Shown: positions 13,051 to 24,615, counted from the first letter of the stretch. The stretch: 64,000 nucleotides of DNA from Carnegiea gigantea (GCA_029747015.1 JAKOGI010001357.1:62001-126000); one strand, 5' to 3'. Notes: a model not told the origin generated them from the letters alone. Numbers and translations: made by a program.

Positions 13051-14810
13051 TCAAGGGTTAGTTTTGGGAACCCAGATCCACTTGGGTCCCATTCCTTTAG
13101 ACGTGTAAATCTCATCTTTCCTAACCCACATTTGTTTTACATGCACTGAGTTCTTTTTGATGGCATACTTTCTTATGGGACAAGCATATCGATAATGCCC
13201 CGTTTTACCATAATGAAAACAAACAATATTTTCAGGTAATCCCACATATTTGTTATTCACTGGGTAGGTCATCTTAGGCACAAAACCTAGTCCTCTTCTA
13301 TTTTGACTATGATGAGTGTTTAACCATTCCAACGCCCTTGAGGACCTGTTCCAGAGCTTGTTTGTGGCAAGGTCCGATTCTAAGTGTTTTATTTTTTCAA
13401 GCAAGTTTCTGTTTTCTTCCAGCAAAGACTCGACCTTACCCTTTAAGTCAAGAGATTCCTTTTCTAGCTTAGTCAGTTTAGTGGAACAAGTCTCTTCTTT
13501 CATGAGTAGAGTTTCTTTAAGCACATTGATGTTTTCATGCAAGGCAAGAGTCTCTTTGTCAACTTCAAGCTTTTCTAATTTAAGGGTTTCATTTTCAAGT
13601 TCTAAATCTCGAACATCCCCTTTTAATTCAGCACATATATCCATTATATTGTACACTAATTTCTCAAGAGTTGATTTATTTAGACCACGTACCTTGTTCT
13701 TGAGTTGAGTCAGACTATCTGTTGACCCATCATCTGAATCAGTGTCACTCCTTGCCATGAGTGCTACATCAGCTTCCCAGCTTCAGACCCTTCCTCATCC
13801 TCACTTGAATCTCCCCAGGCCGCGAGCATAGCTTTTGAGAACCTTTTCGCTGAGCTGCTTACACCCTGTTTCCTCCCCTGTTTTCTGGGGTGTTCGGGTT
13901 CTTGTTCTTCCTTGTGCAGTGGGCAGTTTCTCACAATGTGGTCCAGCTTACCACACTTGAAACACCAAGTGAACTGTTCCCGAGGGGTGTTCCTGGCTTT
14001 GCCGAAGTCCTTTCTTTTGATGTTTTCTTTGACCTTCTTGAAGAACTTCTTAAATTTTTGAGTCATCATGGCAATCTCCTCCTCCTCAGAATCAGAATCA
14101 TCTTCTAAGGCCTTTAGTGCAAGACCTCGTTCTCTCTTTGTCTCATCTTTCTGTTGAGAATATTTCCTAAGTTCATATGTTTGGAGGTTTCCAATCAGCT
14201 CATCTAGGGTGATCTTGTTCATGTCCTTAGCTTCTTGGATGGCCGTTACTTTTGCTTCCCAAGAATGAGGTAAAATTCTTAGGATCTTCCTTACCAATTC
14301 TTCGGTGGTGAAGGATTTTCCCAAGGATTTCAACTCATTCGTTATGTGAGTGAAGCGAGTGTACATGTCCATCACACTTTCCCGATCACCCATCTCGAAC
14401 AGCTCATACTTTCTCATAAGCAATTCAATCCGGGATTGCTTTACTTGATTGGTCCCTTCGTGAGCTACTTGCAAAGCATCCCAGATTTCTTTGGCCGACT
14501 CACATTCAGATATGCGAGTATATTCATCAGGACCTAGGCCAAAATATAGGAGTTTCTTGGCCTTGGCATTCTTCTCCATCATCTTGTAATCTTCAGCATT
14601 GAACTCCTTAGGCTCCTTGGGGATTGACTTTCCATCTTCAGTTGTTTTCTTAGGGATGAGTGGTCCATGCTTGATGAGCATCCACAACTCATAGTCCTCG
14701 GCTTGGATGTAGTTTTCCATCCTATTCTTCCACCAACTATAGTGTTGGCCATTAAAGTATGGTGGACGAGTTATGGATTGACCTTCAAGCATGCCTTGTG
14801 GAGTACTCAT
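13051..14810 (-). pseudogene. gag: Sirevirus gag, copy 1 (frameshifted)
   Basis: Encodes the capsid/nucleocapsid polyprotein. The ATG at 14810 opens MSTPQGMLEG, with an upstream in-frame TTG at 14816 less likely. The N-terminal half is a copia gag (UBN2-like) domain with a first zinc knuckle CFKCGKLDHIVRNC (CX2CX4HX4C). The second half is a long heptad-rich coiled coil (around 13400-13650) and a second knuckle CFHYGKTGHYRYAC whose second cysteine is tyrosine here but cysteine in copy 2. A missing G near 13776 shifts the frame into an early stop; copy 2 reads through this point, so the two halves are one gene of roughly 585 codons. It ends at TGA next to pol. Confidence 0.88.
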
Positions 14811-14854
14811 CTTCAAGGATCTCTCAAAGGTGTTAGCTTTTCAAAGGAGAACCT

Positions 14855-14866
14855 GCTCTGATACCA
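14855..14866 (-). other. Primer binding site (initiator Met tRNA), copy 1
   Basis: TGGTATCAGAGC on the minus strand, two bases inside the 5' LTR end. It is complementary to the 3' end of initiator methionine tRNA, the usual primer of plant copia elements. Confidence 0.93.
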
Positions 14867-14868
14867 CT

Positions 14869-16369
14869 TGTTGAATTAGAGAGTACACAACCACAAGAGG
14901 GGGGGTGAATTGTGGTGTCCGATTTTCGCAAGTTGCTGACAAACAGTCTTAGACCCTATTCGCACAGGTTGTTTCTGAGATAAGCAGAAGCGAAAATCCA
15001 ACAAAATTGAATGCGGAAATAATGGACACAGGATTTTTACGTGGAAAACACCTCTAGCCCAACTGAGGTTAAAAACCACGACCTACCTCGTGTAGGATTT
15101 AAACACTTCACTAAACGGGCTAATCACGTTACAATAGTAACACACCTTGTTACAACTTGTAACACACGTAACCTGTCTTCCCTAAGACAAGTTACCCCAC
15201 GTCCAAAATCCCCTTGATTTGGACACACACTCTACTCACTCTTGTGAAAGAAGAATGTAAAGAAAAAACACCCTATTACAATGCTTCTTAACTAAGCTAA
15301 TATAGGGTACAATGAAGTCCTAGTATGCCAACTTTGAAAGCTCAATTAATTCACTCACAAGGCTCGGTTTTCTTTTCAAACGTTTTAGCTCATGAACTCA
15401 GATTTTTTCTCTTTAAAACCGATGTTCCAAGATTGTAAGAAGCCGCCTTTTATAGTGCTTGGAACACAATTCATCAAATTTTTGGAAACTAAAAAATCTG
15501 AAGAATATAGAATCCTTTACCCACAAGGGATGGAAAAACTATTTCTGAAATTTTTGGAAACTAAAATCCTAGAGAAAATAGAATCCTTTAGCTACAAGGG
15601 GTAAGGTGACATGAGCTGAAAACACTTCCTGAACCGCGTGCATAAGGCGGTGTTCTTCAGCAGCTAGCCCATGTTTTTCTCAACTACCTTATCCACTTGC
15701 CAAAAATTGGATATTCTTTTTATTCAAAAAGATTTTGCAAATCCCTTAAGATTTTTGATAACCGTTTTTTAGGGTAAAGAATAAGATACTCCATAGAAAA
15801 ATCTTTCTTGCAAATCTTTGAAGAAGCTGCTCAAAATCCAAAAGATAAAAATCGTGCAAAGCAGTTTTTCACAGCTTATTCTGGAAACACCCTGATCGCC
15901 TGTTTCCAGGGTTGTTCTGAAGGGTGATCCGAAATATTTTCCGAAAAGCAAAACCGTTTCCAGTGAGTGGTAAATTAAAACTTTCTAATTGGCATATTAA
16001 CAAGAGTCTAAAAATATAAAACCAAATCAAATCAAGACATCTTGTTGTAACCACTAGTCATCTTGTAGAACGACTTTGCTGCAAACACTTCACAGAATAT
16101 GCTTCAAACACCGCACGGAACCTGTTTGTCACAGCTGCACATATCTTATGTTTCAAACACTTCTCAGGATATGCTTCAAAACACCTCACAGAACCTGTTC
16201 CTCACAGGTGTTCTTACATTGCTGACTTGAGTACCTGTTCTTGATAAACCATTAGTCAAGCAGTTTTAATACATTGAGAACAGCAGTAAGGTCCTATTTG
16301 GAAAGCCTGTTTGGAGCAACAACAACAACACTTGGATTTGTTATCATCAAAACTTTATACATTCTAACA
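14869..16369 (-). repeat. 5' LTR of Sirevirus copy 1
   Basis: 1,501 bp. On the minus strand it starts TGTTAGA and ends ATTCAACA. It matches 5365-6867 almost base for base; small differences include a one-base G-run length change and scattered transitions. A TATA-like box is at 15448-15454. It lacks the 65-bp duplication found in the LTRs of copy 2. Confidence 0.95.
15448..15454 (-). promoter_or_regulatory. TATA box of Sirevirus copy 1 5' LTR
   Basis: TATAAAA on the minus strand followed by GGCGGCTTCTT. The same site is present at 5945-5951 and in both LTRs of copy 2 (25590-25596, 35153-35159). This is the likely core promoter for the genomic RNA, inferred from position and conservation. Confidence 0.7.
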
Positions 16370-16374
16370 GTCTC
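16370..16374. repeat. Target site duplication GTCTC, right of Sirevirus copy 1
   Basis: GTCTC directly follows the LTR end TCTAACA and matches 5360-5364 exactly, the 5-bp duplication expected of copia integration. Confidence 0.92.
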
Positions 16375-16612
16375 CGAAATCTGAGATCGGAAATTATGTT
16401 GATCTCCAGTTGAGACCGCATACTGATTTCGATCTCCAAAATCTGAGACCGAAATTTGTATTGGTCTCAAGTAGAGACCGTATAGTAATTTTCGATGTCT
16501 AAATTGATTTCAATTTGATACCAGAGTTTTCGGTCTCTGAATTCGATCTCCAAATTTAATTAGAGACCGATTTTGATTTCGGTCTCTAAACTCCGGTCTC
16601 AATTGGACTGGA
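16370..16612. repeat. CACTA subterminal repeats, block beyond the nested Sirevirus
   Basis: Continues the block at 4735-5364, with eight exact GGTCTC/GAGACC hexamers and several variants (GATCTCC, GAGATCGG) up to the terminal motif. The split into two blocks is fully explained by the Sirevirus inserted at GTCTC. Confidence 0.85.
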
Positions 16613-16623
16613 TTCTTGTAGTG
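16613..16623 (-). repeat. CACTA terminal inverted repeat end
   Basis: TTCTTGTAGTG on the plus strand, CACTACAAGAA on the minus strand, followed outside by TTG. It marks the 5' end of the element relative to the transposase. The partner repeat is outside the window. Confidence 0.85.
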
Positions 16624-17469
16624 TTGGTTTATAACTTCATGTTTATCGTATTTGGAGTTGGTAAATTACAAACAGATTGGTCCAAGTTGGCATTTTTAAT
16701 AATCGAATCAATGTTCTTTGATAGCTTGTTAAGTGATCATACATCAACATTTAAAGATTTGTCTTTGTGAGATTAACAACTTGATCTGCATTTGCTCAAT
16801 GAGTCAAAACTAAAAAGCAAGGGCAATATATGAGTGTGTGCCAATTAGCATGACATTTACGTGATTGTGAATGCTCGTTATCGAAACTCATGACTTGGAA
16901 TTTAATTGTCCAAAATTCAAATGAGTCATATTATTATGAGAACACATGCAGCGATACATTCTTGAATATGATTTTGCAGAATTAAACATGTTATGAAATT
17001 GATTTAGATTTGTAGATCAGTAGTACCCAATTTTTTTACAGTAGTCACATAATGATATTATAAATTTATAATTATAGAGCGCATTGCATTAAGGGAATCA
17101 AAGAGTAAAATAAGATTGCTAGATCCTAATAAGTTTAATGAATTGTTAATGATACTTATCTTTTCCTAATTCCTGTTATGATAAAAAAATTTCTCTTATA
17201 TTTTTACGACATATCTATCAAATTAAAAGCTTAAAACTATCAATTATTTTATTTTCTCTCTTTAGTTTTTAATTGATGTCATTTGTAAAAATTCCCTCTT
17301 AAGTTGTTTTTCTTTTCCCGCCTAAACTCAACTAATTGAATTTAAAAAATTCAAAATTGCCCCCAAAAGAAAAAAGACTAAAACCCCCAAAAAAAGTTAC
17401 TCTTATTCGTGTAAAATCGAGTCGGGTAAGAACCAGATCGGTTTAAATTGGGTATGGTCTAGTTTGGGT
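16624..17469. other. AT-rich sequence, nothing recognised
   Basis: Flank between the CACTA end and the decayed copia element. It has short frames only, no repeat shared with other parts of the window, and no RNA gene that I can see. Confidence 0.5.
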
Positions 17470-17698
17470 CAGGGTTGTCAATTTTCGGTTCACTTCGGGT
17501 TGGGTTACTATGGATTAGTTTTGAATTAGTTTTGGTCATCTCAAGTCATGCTACAATTCGGATTTCATTCTGTTCTAGATCGGTTTACTTGGGATATTCA
17601 GGTCCAAATCGGTTCATCCCAATTCGGGTGTCGGTTCGGGCATGGATCCGGGTCATTCAGTTCAGGTTTCAAGTCTCAGGTCAGTTTTGCCAGGTCTA
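17470..17698. mobile_element. Possible short hAT-like relic
   Basis: Rich in CGGTTCGGGT-like words, starting AGGGTTGTCAATTTTCGG and ending TTTTGCCAGGTCTA. The end is the inverse of TAGACCTGGCAAAA, the same terminal word seen in the nested element at 21664-21995. The terminal repeats match poorly at the left end and no 8-bp duplication is visible, so this is tentative. It coincides with the point where the copia element at 17705 loses its 5' part. Confidence 0.35.
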
Positions 17699-17706
17699 TA
17701 AGAATA

Positions 17707-20660
17707 TGACACATATGAAGTGCTACAACTATAGAAAGAAGGGGCATTTTGCTTGGGATTGTCCTGAGCCTGCCATGGTACTTCTTTCCACTAAGATTCT
17801 TGAATTACATATGTTTTTTTCCATGCATTTGTTGCTAACTCTCTTTTTCAATGGATTGTAGACATGAGGGCAACAAAATACATAGTTCAAGACAAAGTTG
17901 GATTCTTGGAGTTGCATCACTACCCGATAGGTTTATGGACTATCGTACTGGGGAACTGTAGCGAGGAAGATGTCCTTGGAGTAGGAACATACCAGCTCAA
18001 ACTCCATGGAGAAAACAAGCTGCTTCTTCACGATGCTCTCTATGCACCTGGGGCACGGTGCTCCTTAGTCCATATGTTTCTTTAATAAGATTAGGTTTTA
18101 CTTTTGGATTTCATCCGAATGGTTTAGATTTATTCTATCATGACAATTTGTTTAGTCAAGTAACATTGCAAGAAGACTTCATTGTTTTGGATTTGGATCA
18201 TTCCTATACTAGTATGTGTTCTATGTTATCTCATATTTTGGGTCTGATTCTGAATCTATTAAGTGCATGCTAGACTTGGCCATGTAGGCCAAGACAGAAT
18301 ACATAGGCTATTTAAAGAATGTCTTTTAGATCAACTCACTCGAGTTAAGTTGCCTAGGTGTGAATTATGTCTAGCTGGCAATGCAACAATAAAGTCTTTT
18401 GGTTAAGGTTTCGAGAGCATCGAGTCCCTTAGAATTAATCCACTCAGACATCTGTGGACCTATGAACATTAAAATACATGATGGGATTATCTATTTCATC
18501 ACCCTTATCAGATGTTTATTCCTAATATGGATATGTATACCTACTATCTCATCATTATGAAGCACTTGATGTGTTCAAATGCTTTGTAACAAAAGTAAAG
18601 ACTCAATTGGAATGAAAAGTTAAAACTCTTCGTACTAATCGAGGCTGTGAATATCTCTTCGATATGTTTAAAGGATTTTGTGAAGAGAAGGTATACAAAG
18701 ACAGCTAGCAATTCCATGTACTCTGCAACAGAATGGTGTTAGAAAGCGCATGAATCATACATTGTTTAACATGGTCAGGTCAATGATGACACATGCTAAC
18801 CTTCCAATACGTTTTTGGGGGAATGCGCTACTTACAGCAGCCTATATCTTTGACCGTATGCCAAACAAGAGCATATCTACGACACCATATAAGTTATGGT
18901 TTGGTAAAAAGTTCTCCTTAGAACATTTATGCTTCGGCCCACTATGTGCATAACCTAACCCACAAGCAGGGAAAACTTGAACCCAGTGCCACAAAAATGG
19001 TATTCATTACATGTCCTGCACACTCTAAAGGATATGTAATGTACGGGGAATACCTTATTGGTGGCATGATGAAAAAAAGATTCCTTTAATGTCGACTTTC
19101 CCGAGGATGAGTTTCCAACCATTGGTGAAATCAACAAGGATGTCGAACTGCATGAGTTACAGCAAGACATTCAACCATCTTTTGGTGAGAGGGAGAATTT
19201 GAATTCTAACCAAGTCAACGAAGATAGTATACCTCTCCTATCCAAAAGGAACGGGAAAGACTTGTCTACTTAGGAGAATGAGGTTCATCCGTAATCTCCA
19301 ATTCATGAGGAGAGTCAACCTGATAATGAGGTTCATCCTCAATCTCCTATTCCTGAACATGTAGTTAGTCAACATATTAAGAATCCCATACCTCCAAGGA
19401 ATAGTGTGAGTGATTCTCCACATGCTTAGGCCCCACATCTCTTAGAGAAAGGGAGGGATTCCTCATTCAAATAGGCAAATAATGAAGTTCCCCAGATGTG
19501 AAGGAGTAAGCGTGGAAGAATTCCTCGATGATAGAAGAAATATTCCTATGCCATCCCTTGGAATTTGAGGAAGCTACCTCTAATTAAGAGGCAACTGATT
19601 CATCAAATCACAAAGAGTGGATGGACACCATGAGGGATGAGATGGACTCAATGCCAAGAAACAAGGTTTGGGAACTTATTGATCTTCCACCCTGACGCAA
19701 GTCTATCAAAAACAAATGGTTTTAAGATAAAGCGTCAGACAGATGGTTCGATCGATAAGTTGAAGGACTTCTGTCTTTCAAATAAAGAATATGGGTGAAG
19801 CTAGGTACGTCTGGGCATGAAAATAATCAAAAACCGTCCTAAGAAACTCTTAGGTATGTACTAGAAGGCATATACGAAGAAAATCTAGAATGATTTCGAC
19901 TGCATTATTCTAAACCCATCGATACTGCATTTGAGAAGGGTCCAACATTGAGTCTTAACCAATGCCTTAAAACAGATGATGAAAATCAAGCAATGAACAA
20001 TGTCCATCACGCTAGTGTCATGAGAAGCTTAATGTATTCCATGTTATGTACACGGCCTAACATTTGTTTTGAGTTAGTTTGGTAAGTCTTACCAAAGCAA
20101 CCAAGGATCTGCTCATTGACAAGCTGCCAACAGAATTATGTGCTACCTTTGTAGCATAACCGACTTAGTCCTATGCTATCAAGGTGGAGACCTTAAGTTG
20201 AGAGGATACTCATATATCCATTGGGATGGTGTCCCAGATGAGTTTAGGTCAAGCTTAGGTTATGTCTTCAATCTCTGTGGAAAAGCCACATCATTGCGCA
20301 GTAAGAAGCAAAACTATAGAAGCAGAGTATGTCGCATCTAGCCTAGCCATGCAGGAGGCAATGCGGCTTAGGAGCTTCTTTCAGGATCTTAATCTCACTC
20401 CTAGAATTGATGATTCTATTGAGATGTTATGCGACAACATAGTTGCCATCCAGTTCGCTAAAAGTCTAAAGTTCTATCGGAAGATCAAACACATCAAGAG
20501 GCGTGATCACTCCGTGCGAAAAGCCGTAAAGACAAAGGAAGTTGCCATCGAGTATATATCTACTAACAAGATGACTACTGATCTGTTGACTAAAGAGATT
20601 CATAGAGATACTTTCAAAGCTCATGTGTTGAGTATAGGACTTTGTAGGTTTAGTTTTTAG
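17707..20660 (+). pseudogene. Decayed copia gag-pol relic
   Basis: Recognisable in order: a knuckle CYNYRKKGHFAWDC at about 17718-17765 whose second cysteine is lost, a protease whose catalytic DTG reads DMR (IVDMRATKYI near 17860), a GAG-pre-integrase piece (ARLGHVGQDRI near 18270), integrase pieces (LELIHSDICGPM near 18440, NHTLFNMVRSMMTHANLP from 18750), the N-terminal RT (EWMDTMRDEMDSMPRNKVWE near 19620), then an abrupt jump near 19770 to a post-catalytic RT piece (LGMKIIKNR), and RNase H from about 20130 (AEYVASSLAMQEAMRL, STNKMTTDLLTKEI). The RT core with YVDD is absent, a deletion of several hundred bases. Many stops and frameshifts are present. It is non-functional beyond doubt. Confidence 0.82.
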
Positions 20661-21484
20661 ATGAATCTTGTTATGTGACAAATACGTTCTTCTTGTAATG
20701 AGCATTTATATAATAAAGATTGAAGTTTCTTTCTCTAAATGCTTTATGATTTATTATTATTTGTTAGGCATGTTGAAAGGTCACAGGCTTCTAATTGGCC
20801 TAGTCACACACCTTGATGCTTGAATAGCGAGCAGGATGAGAATGAATCATATTATCACTGGATGTGCAATATTTGATTACTTATACTAGAAGTTTATGAA
20901 TAAGATAAAATATAGTCTCCTTAGTGAGTTTAAGAGGAGACTCGAGAGATTCGAATATCAAATATAATTTTATATTGAAGCCTTAAAAGCAAAATCTTGA
21001 GTGTCAAGATTAGCATTTATTACGTTAATCTAGTGGCTCTGGTTAGATTTTGGATGAAAATCTAGACTGGTGATTCACATGGCATATAAAGTGACGAACC
21101 TAGTTAAGTGTGAGCTATGTTATGGCACACATCTCATAATGTGTATGCTTAAAAGATAGCCCATACACGGAGTGACAACTGACTTCCCTATCTCTTGTCA
21201 TTGTGATGGTAAAAAGTTGAAGCTTGATATTGGTACTTTAATGTATTTCTTAAGGGCCACGGCATATATGATTGAATGAGGACATATTAGGAAAGAAATT
21301 AAGCCGAGATGTAATAACATCAGTGTTTAAGAAAAAATCTATTCATCTTCACAATATCAGCCTGGGCGATTACATTGGTTATATAATCATATAATATACC
21401 ATGGCATAAGGAATTACAGATGCCATTTGTGATGTTTAGAATGATTTGGGATATCGTATTTGGTAAAAGTGTTATGTTAATTTG
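20661..21484 (+). other. 3' non-coding part of the decayed copia element
   Basis: Sits between RNase H and the hAT-like insertion. It contains no supported ORF and no recognised repeat. It continues at 22403-22490 after the insertion. Confidence 0.5.
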
Positions 21485-21492
21485 GTGGTGAC
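21485..21492. repeat. 8-bp target duplication GTGGTGAC, left
   Basis: Identical to 22395-22402 and directly next to the hAT-like terminal repeat. Confidence 0.88.
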
Positions 21493-22394
21493 TAGGGGTG
21501 CGCAAAACCGGTTAACCGGAGTTTCGATTATCCAAAAATCGGTTAAAAATGTCGGTTCGTCCAAAACCCGAATTGTAACCAAACCGAAAAATAGTATACG
21601 TTTAGTCTTAACCACTTATTCAGTCCGGTCAATAGATTTTTCGGTTCGGTTATCGGTCAACCGTAGACCTGGCAAAATTGAACTGAGATCCAAAATCCGA
21701 ACTAAACGACTCAGACCCATATCCAACCCAACATTTGAAATATACTCACCCGAAAGTAGACCTGAAATCTGAATTGACATGAACTGATCCATACCTAACC
21801 TGAAATTTTCTACAAAATTTCTTGTTTTGGCATGACGAGCGTATTTGACCAAAAATTGGCTGGTCCGAAATTGACCCAAACCGAACCGTATCCGACCCAA
21901 CTGAAGCAACTCGAAATGTCACTTAATCCGAACATGACCCGACCCGAACTTGACCCGACCTTTACCCGAACCGAGTGGTCCATTTGTCAGGTCTACTTAA
22001 TCGTTCACAAATAATAAAAAAACGTATACTTTCTTACCTAAATTTTTCATTTTTGTATGTTTAATTTTTTTATAAAAAGTAAATTTTGGTTACCATTTAT
22101 AAATAATAAAAAAGTTCACTTTTTTACCTAAATTTTTCATTTTTTACATATAATTGTTTTAAAAAAATATTATTTTTGGTTTGGTTAAGCGCTGGTTAAC
22201 CGTATTTTCAAATTGTCCGAACCGTAACCGAAACGAAAACCGAACCAATTTTTTCTGAAATTTTCAAAATTTCAAATTTTTTCGGTTCGATTAATCAAAC
22301 CGATTTTTTTTGAAAAAATTGTTAAGTTAACCGGTTTTTCGGTTCGGTTCGGTTTGGTTTGGTTTTCGGTTTCAAATTTTTTTGCACAACCCTA
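21493..22394. mobile_element. Non-autonomous hAT-like element with 8-bp TSD
   Basis: 902 bp. The left end TAGGGGTGCGCAAAAC and the inverse of the right end TAGGGTTGTGCAAAAA match at 13 of 16 positions. It is flanked by identical 8-bp GTGGTGAC at 21485-21492 and 22395-22402, the duplication size of hAT elements. The inside is made of repeated CGGTT/AACCG-type words and encodes no transposase, so it needs one in trans. It contains a second small element at 21664-21995. Confidence 0.85.
21664..21995. mobile_element. Probable second hAT-like element nested in the first
   Basis: 332 bp, starting TAGACCTGGCAAAATTG and ending with the inverse TTTGTCAGGTCTA, giving terminal repeats TAGACCTGGCAAA and TAGACCTGACAAA. 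The flanking 8-mers GTCAACCG and CTTAATCG agree at five of eight positions, so the duplication is decayed or the boundary is off by a base. No coding capacity. Confidence 0.6.
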
Positions 22395-22402
22395 GTGGTG
22401 AC
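22395..22402. repeat. 8-bp target duplication GTGGTGAC, right
   Basis: Identical to 21485-21492 and directly follows the right terminal repeat CAACCCTA. Confidence 0.88.
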
Positions 22403-22490
22403 TTAATATAACACTGTTGGTTACTTTCTGACTGCACGTCCTATTCCTGCTATGAAGTATAAAGAATTGTAATTGCGGCTTATGTGGCCG

Positions 22491-22499
22491 AGTGGGAGC
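22491..22499 (+). other. Polypurine tract of the decayed copia element
   Basis: AGTGGGAGC directly before TGTTGGCC, the usual form before a copia 3' LTR. Confidence 0.65.
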
Positions 22500-22760
22500 T
22501 GTTGGCCGGCCCTAATGTGATTAGGCCCGATGGCCACTTCAGCAACTAAGGGCGGTAACCCTAGTTGAGTCCAACCTACATAGGGAGGCTTAGGAGGTTA
22601 ACTAAATATACAATTACACACAGAGATGATCTATTATCCTCTCTCCCTCTCTTATGAACTCCATACTATCTAGAGGGATTCGGGTTTAGGACATGAATTT
22701 ACAAGACGGCTCTAGTAGCTACCTAGCAGCATTCAGATTACTATGGGCCATTCTCGACAG
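22500..22760 (+). repeat. 3' LTR (partial or of uncertain end) of the decayed copia element
   Basis: Starts TGTTGGCCGGCC after the polypurine tract. No second copy exists in the window to define its end, so the right boundary is approximate, near ATTCTCGACA. Confidence 0.5.
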
Positions 22761-24152
22761 TATATTCCACATACAAGGTCAGTCCTTATTTTTCTACAAT
22801 GTACTTATTTATTAAACTTATTTTAAATCTAATTTTTTCTGAACTTATTTGCAAAATGTTGAAACATAACTTATTATGAACTTACTTTCTAAATTTGTTG
22901 TAAACTTATTTTGAATTGAGCAATCTTGTTTTTAATTATTTAGCAAGATTTAAAGTTGATCCAAGAATTATGGATACGAAGGGTTATGTTGCAGAATGAT
23001 CTATGATAGTAACATAACATAAGATCTAGCCAATCTTGGTTAATCATTTGAGAAGCTAGAAAAACTATGAAGAGTCTTCCCATACCTGAAAGAATTCTTT
23101 TTTTAATTTGGAACAGGAACCACTTATTAACCATTGCCGTCAACCGCTCTCTTCAACCGAAGGTGAATTTATCCTTGGGTTCAACTGCTTGCTTAGTTCA
23201 AAGCGAAAAGTGAAGGCCCAAACAACAGTTGAGTTTAAGGGCTCAATTACGTCTCTTTCTAGCTTCAATAGATGAGGTGATGACTGAGTAGTTATCGCTC
23301 CGTATGTGTGCTCTTTACTGCAATCGTGGGCGCTCCATTGACTTGATTTGATAAAGAAATGAACTTTTAACTTTTTTTTTAGGTTCTCCCCAGGCATTGA
23401 TTTTATGGCTAATTAAAAACCTCCAACATTAAAAAGTTCGGTCTTGAAGGAGGCATTTATTTATTTGTAATGTCAGTGATGATTCGAATGTTTGCATAGA
23501 CGGAATAGAACATCATATTGGAACATAGCTACTAAGGAATTGAAAATCTGCTGTGCTGGAAGGTAGGTATTCCAGGGGTAAGTCTAAACCTTACCATTGA
23601 TGAAGTAGCCCGAGGGGGGCAGAGAAAAATAGGAGAAAACAATGAAACCTTCATGCTGGGTTTTTTGGTTTCAAAATCCTCTTGATATTTACAAGTTAAT
23701 AAGGGCTAAATTTTGTTTACAAGGCACAAGGCTGTGTGAGAATATGTGTTGTATCTTGAATAAGTGACTGAATAAGGCTTAGAATATCTGTTAAGAATCC
23801 TAACCTAAGAGGTCCAAATGAATGGTCCGAGCGTTCGACTCGTGAAGATTGTGACGTCTGCACCTGAAGATGAATCAAAGCTATTTTGTCAGTTAACGGA
23901 CAAGGATCGTTTCATTTTCTGGCTTGGACTAAGAGTCCTAGGGTCATACCACTTGGTCAAATTTGATAGTGAGATGGGAACCACAAATTTTGCCCGCTTT
24001 TACGTCCTACTAAGATGTGATTTCCTTCTTTTGGGGGGGGGGATGGAAGTGGTACATATAGGTGCAAAAATCTTGAATAACAATGACGGAAAATTTACTA
24101 GTTATACTAGATGGCACCTTCACGATATATGTTGATTTAGCCATGTACGATA
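22761..24152. other. Unassigned sequence between elements
   Basis: About 1.4 kb of AT-rich DNA. Near 22800-22920 the word AACTTATTTT recurs in degenerate form. Small frames (for example 23818-24135 plus, 23140-23397 minus) show no known domain and no conserved copy. I see no RNA gene. It is the unique left flank of the copia array. Confidence 0.5.
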
Positions 24153-24615
24153 TGTTAGAGTAATGGTAATGGCAACAAGGCTATCAAGCCTTTCTCCCTT
24201 TTTCTCCCTCTCTCTTACATTTGTCTCGTATAGAACTTTTGGGGATGTTTTGAGGGGTTTATATATCCCATTTTCCTTGCCCTTATTAAATAACTCAAGA
24301 CTATGGTTTATGGGGTTGAGGGCGTCTTGGGTGACCACACGTGCGTGCTGCCGCCGCATGTCCGGGCCAGGGCAGGCTAGGGCTGTGGGTTGTGGGTTGT
24401 GCCCCTATCTTATCTTTTTGGAAGAATTCCGTTTAATATTTTCGTAACAGATTACATTAAAATCTTTTGTAAATGCTGCTAGATATTACGTTAAAATCTT
24501 TCGTGAATCACTTATAACCGTCATGGTCTTCCTGGTCCTTCTCCTCCCCTTGAATGCTGCCAAATATTCTGCCTTGTTCTGTGCCCGTTTAATGGGCTCG
24601 TAACAACCATATTAC

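Larger units (their letters stand above)
5365..16369 (-). mobile_element. Sirevirus-type Ty1/copia retrotransposon, copy 1
   Basis: A complete 11,005-bp element on the minus strand: 5' LTR 14869-16369, iMet-tRNA primer site 14855-14866, long gag with two zinc knuckles and a coiled coil, pol in copia order (protease, integrase, reverse transcriptase, RNase H), a third ORF, polypurine tracts and 3' LTR 5365-6867. It is flanked by the 5-bp duplication GTCTC. Extended gag, an extra downstream ORF, doubled polypurine tract and about 11 kb length are traits of the Sirevirus (SIRE/Maximus) lineage. The LTRs differ by roughly 20 changes by eye, so the insertion is young, yet gag, pol and ORF3 each carry breaks. 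It is nested in the CACTA subterminal repeats. Confidence 0.92.
17705..22760 (+). mobile_element. Heavily decayed Ty1/copia element, 5' end missing
   Basis: Collinear remains of gag zinc knuckle, protease, integrase, part of RT and RNase H (17707-20660), a long 3' non-coding part, a polypurine tract at 22491-22499 and the start of a 3' LTR at 22500 (TGTTGGCCGGCC). No 5' LTR or primer site is found upstream, and the right LTR end is uncertain. A hAT-like element (21493-22394) is inserted in its 3' part. The lineage within copia is not assigned. Confidence 0.75.

Noticed and set aside
13051..13758. Second gag-like frame of Sirevirus copy 1 considered as a separate gene
   Set aside because: In copy 2 the same sequence is in frame with the first part. 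The split in copy 1 comes from a one-base loss near 13776.
16624..17469. Searched for a host gene or promoter between the elements
   Set aside because: Only short frames and AT-rich sequence, with no domain, splice pattern or RNA gene visible.
23818..24135. 105-codon frame in the unassigned flank
   Set aside because: No recognisable domain and no second copy in the window. Length is compatible with chance in this composition.
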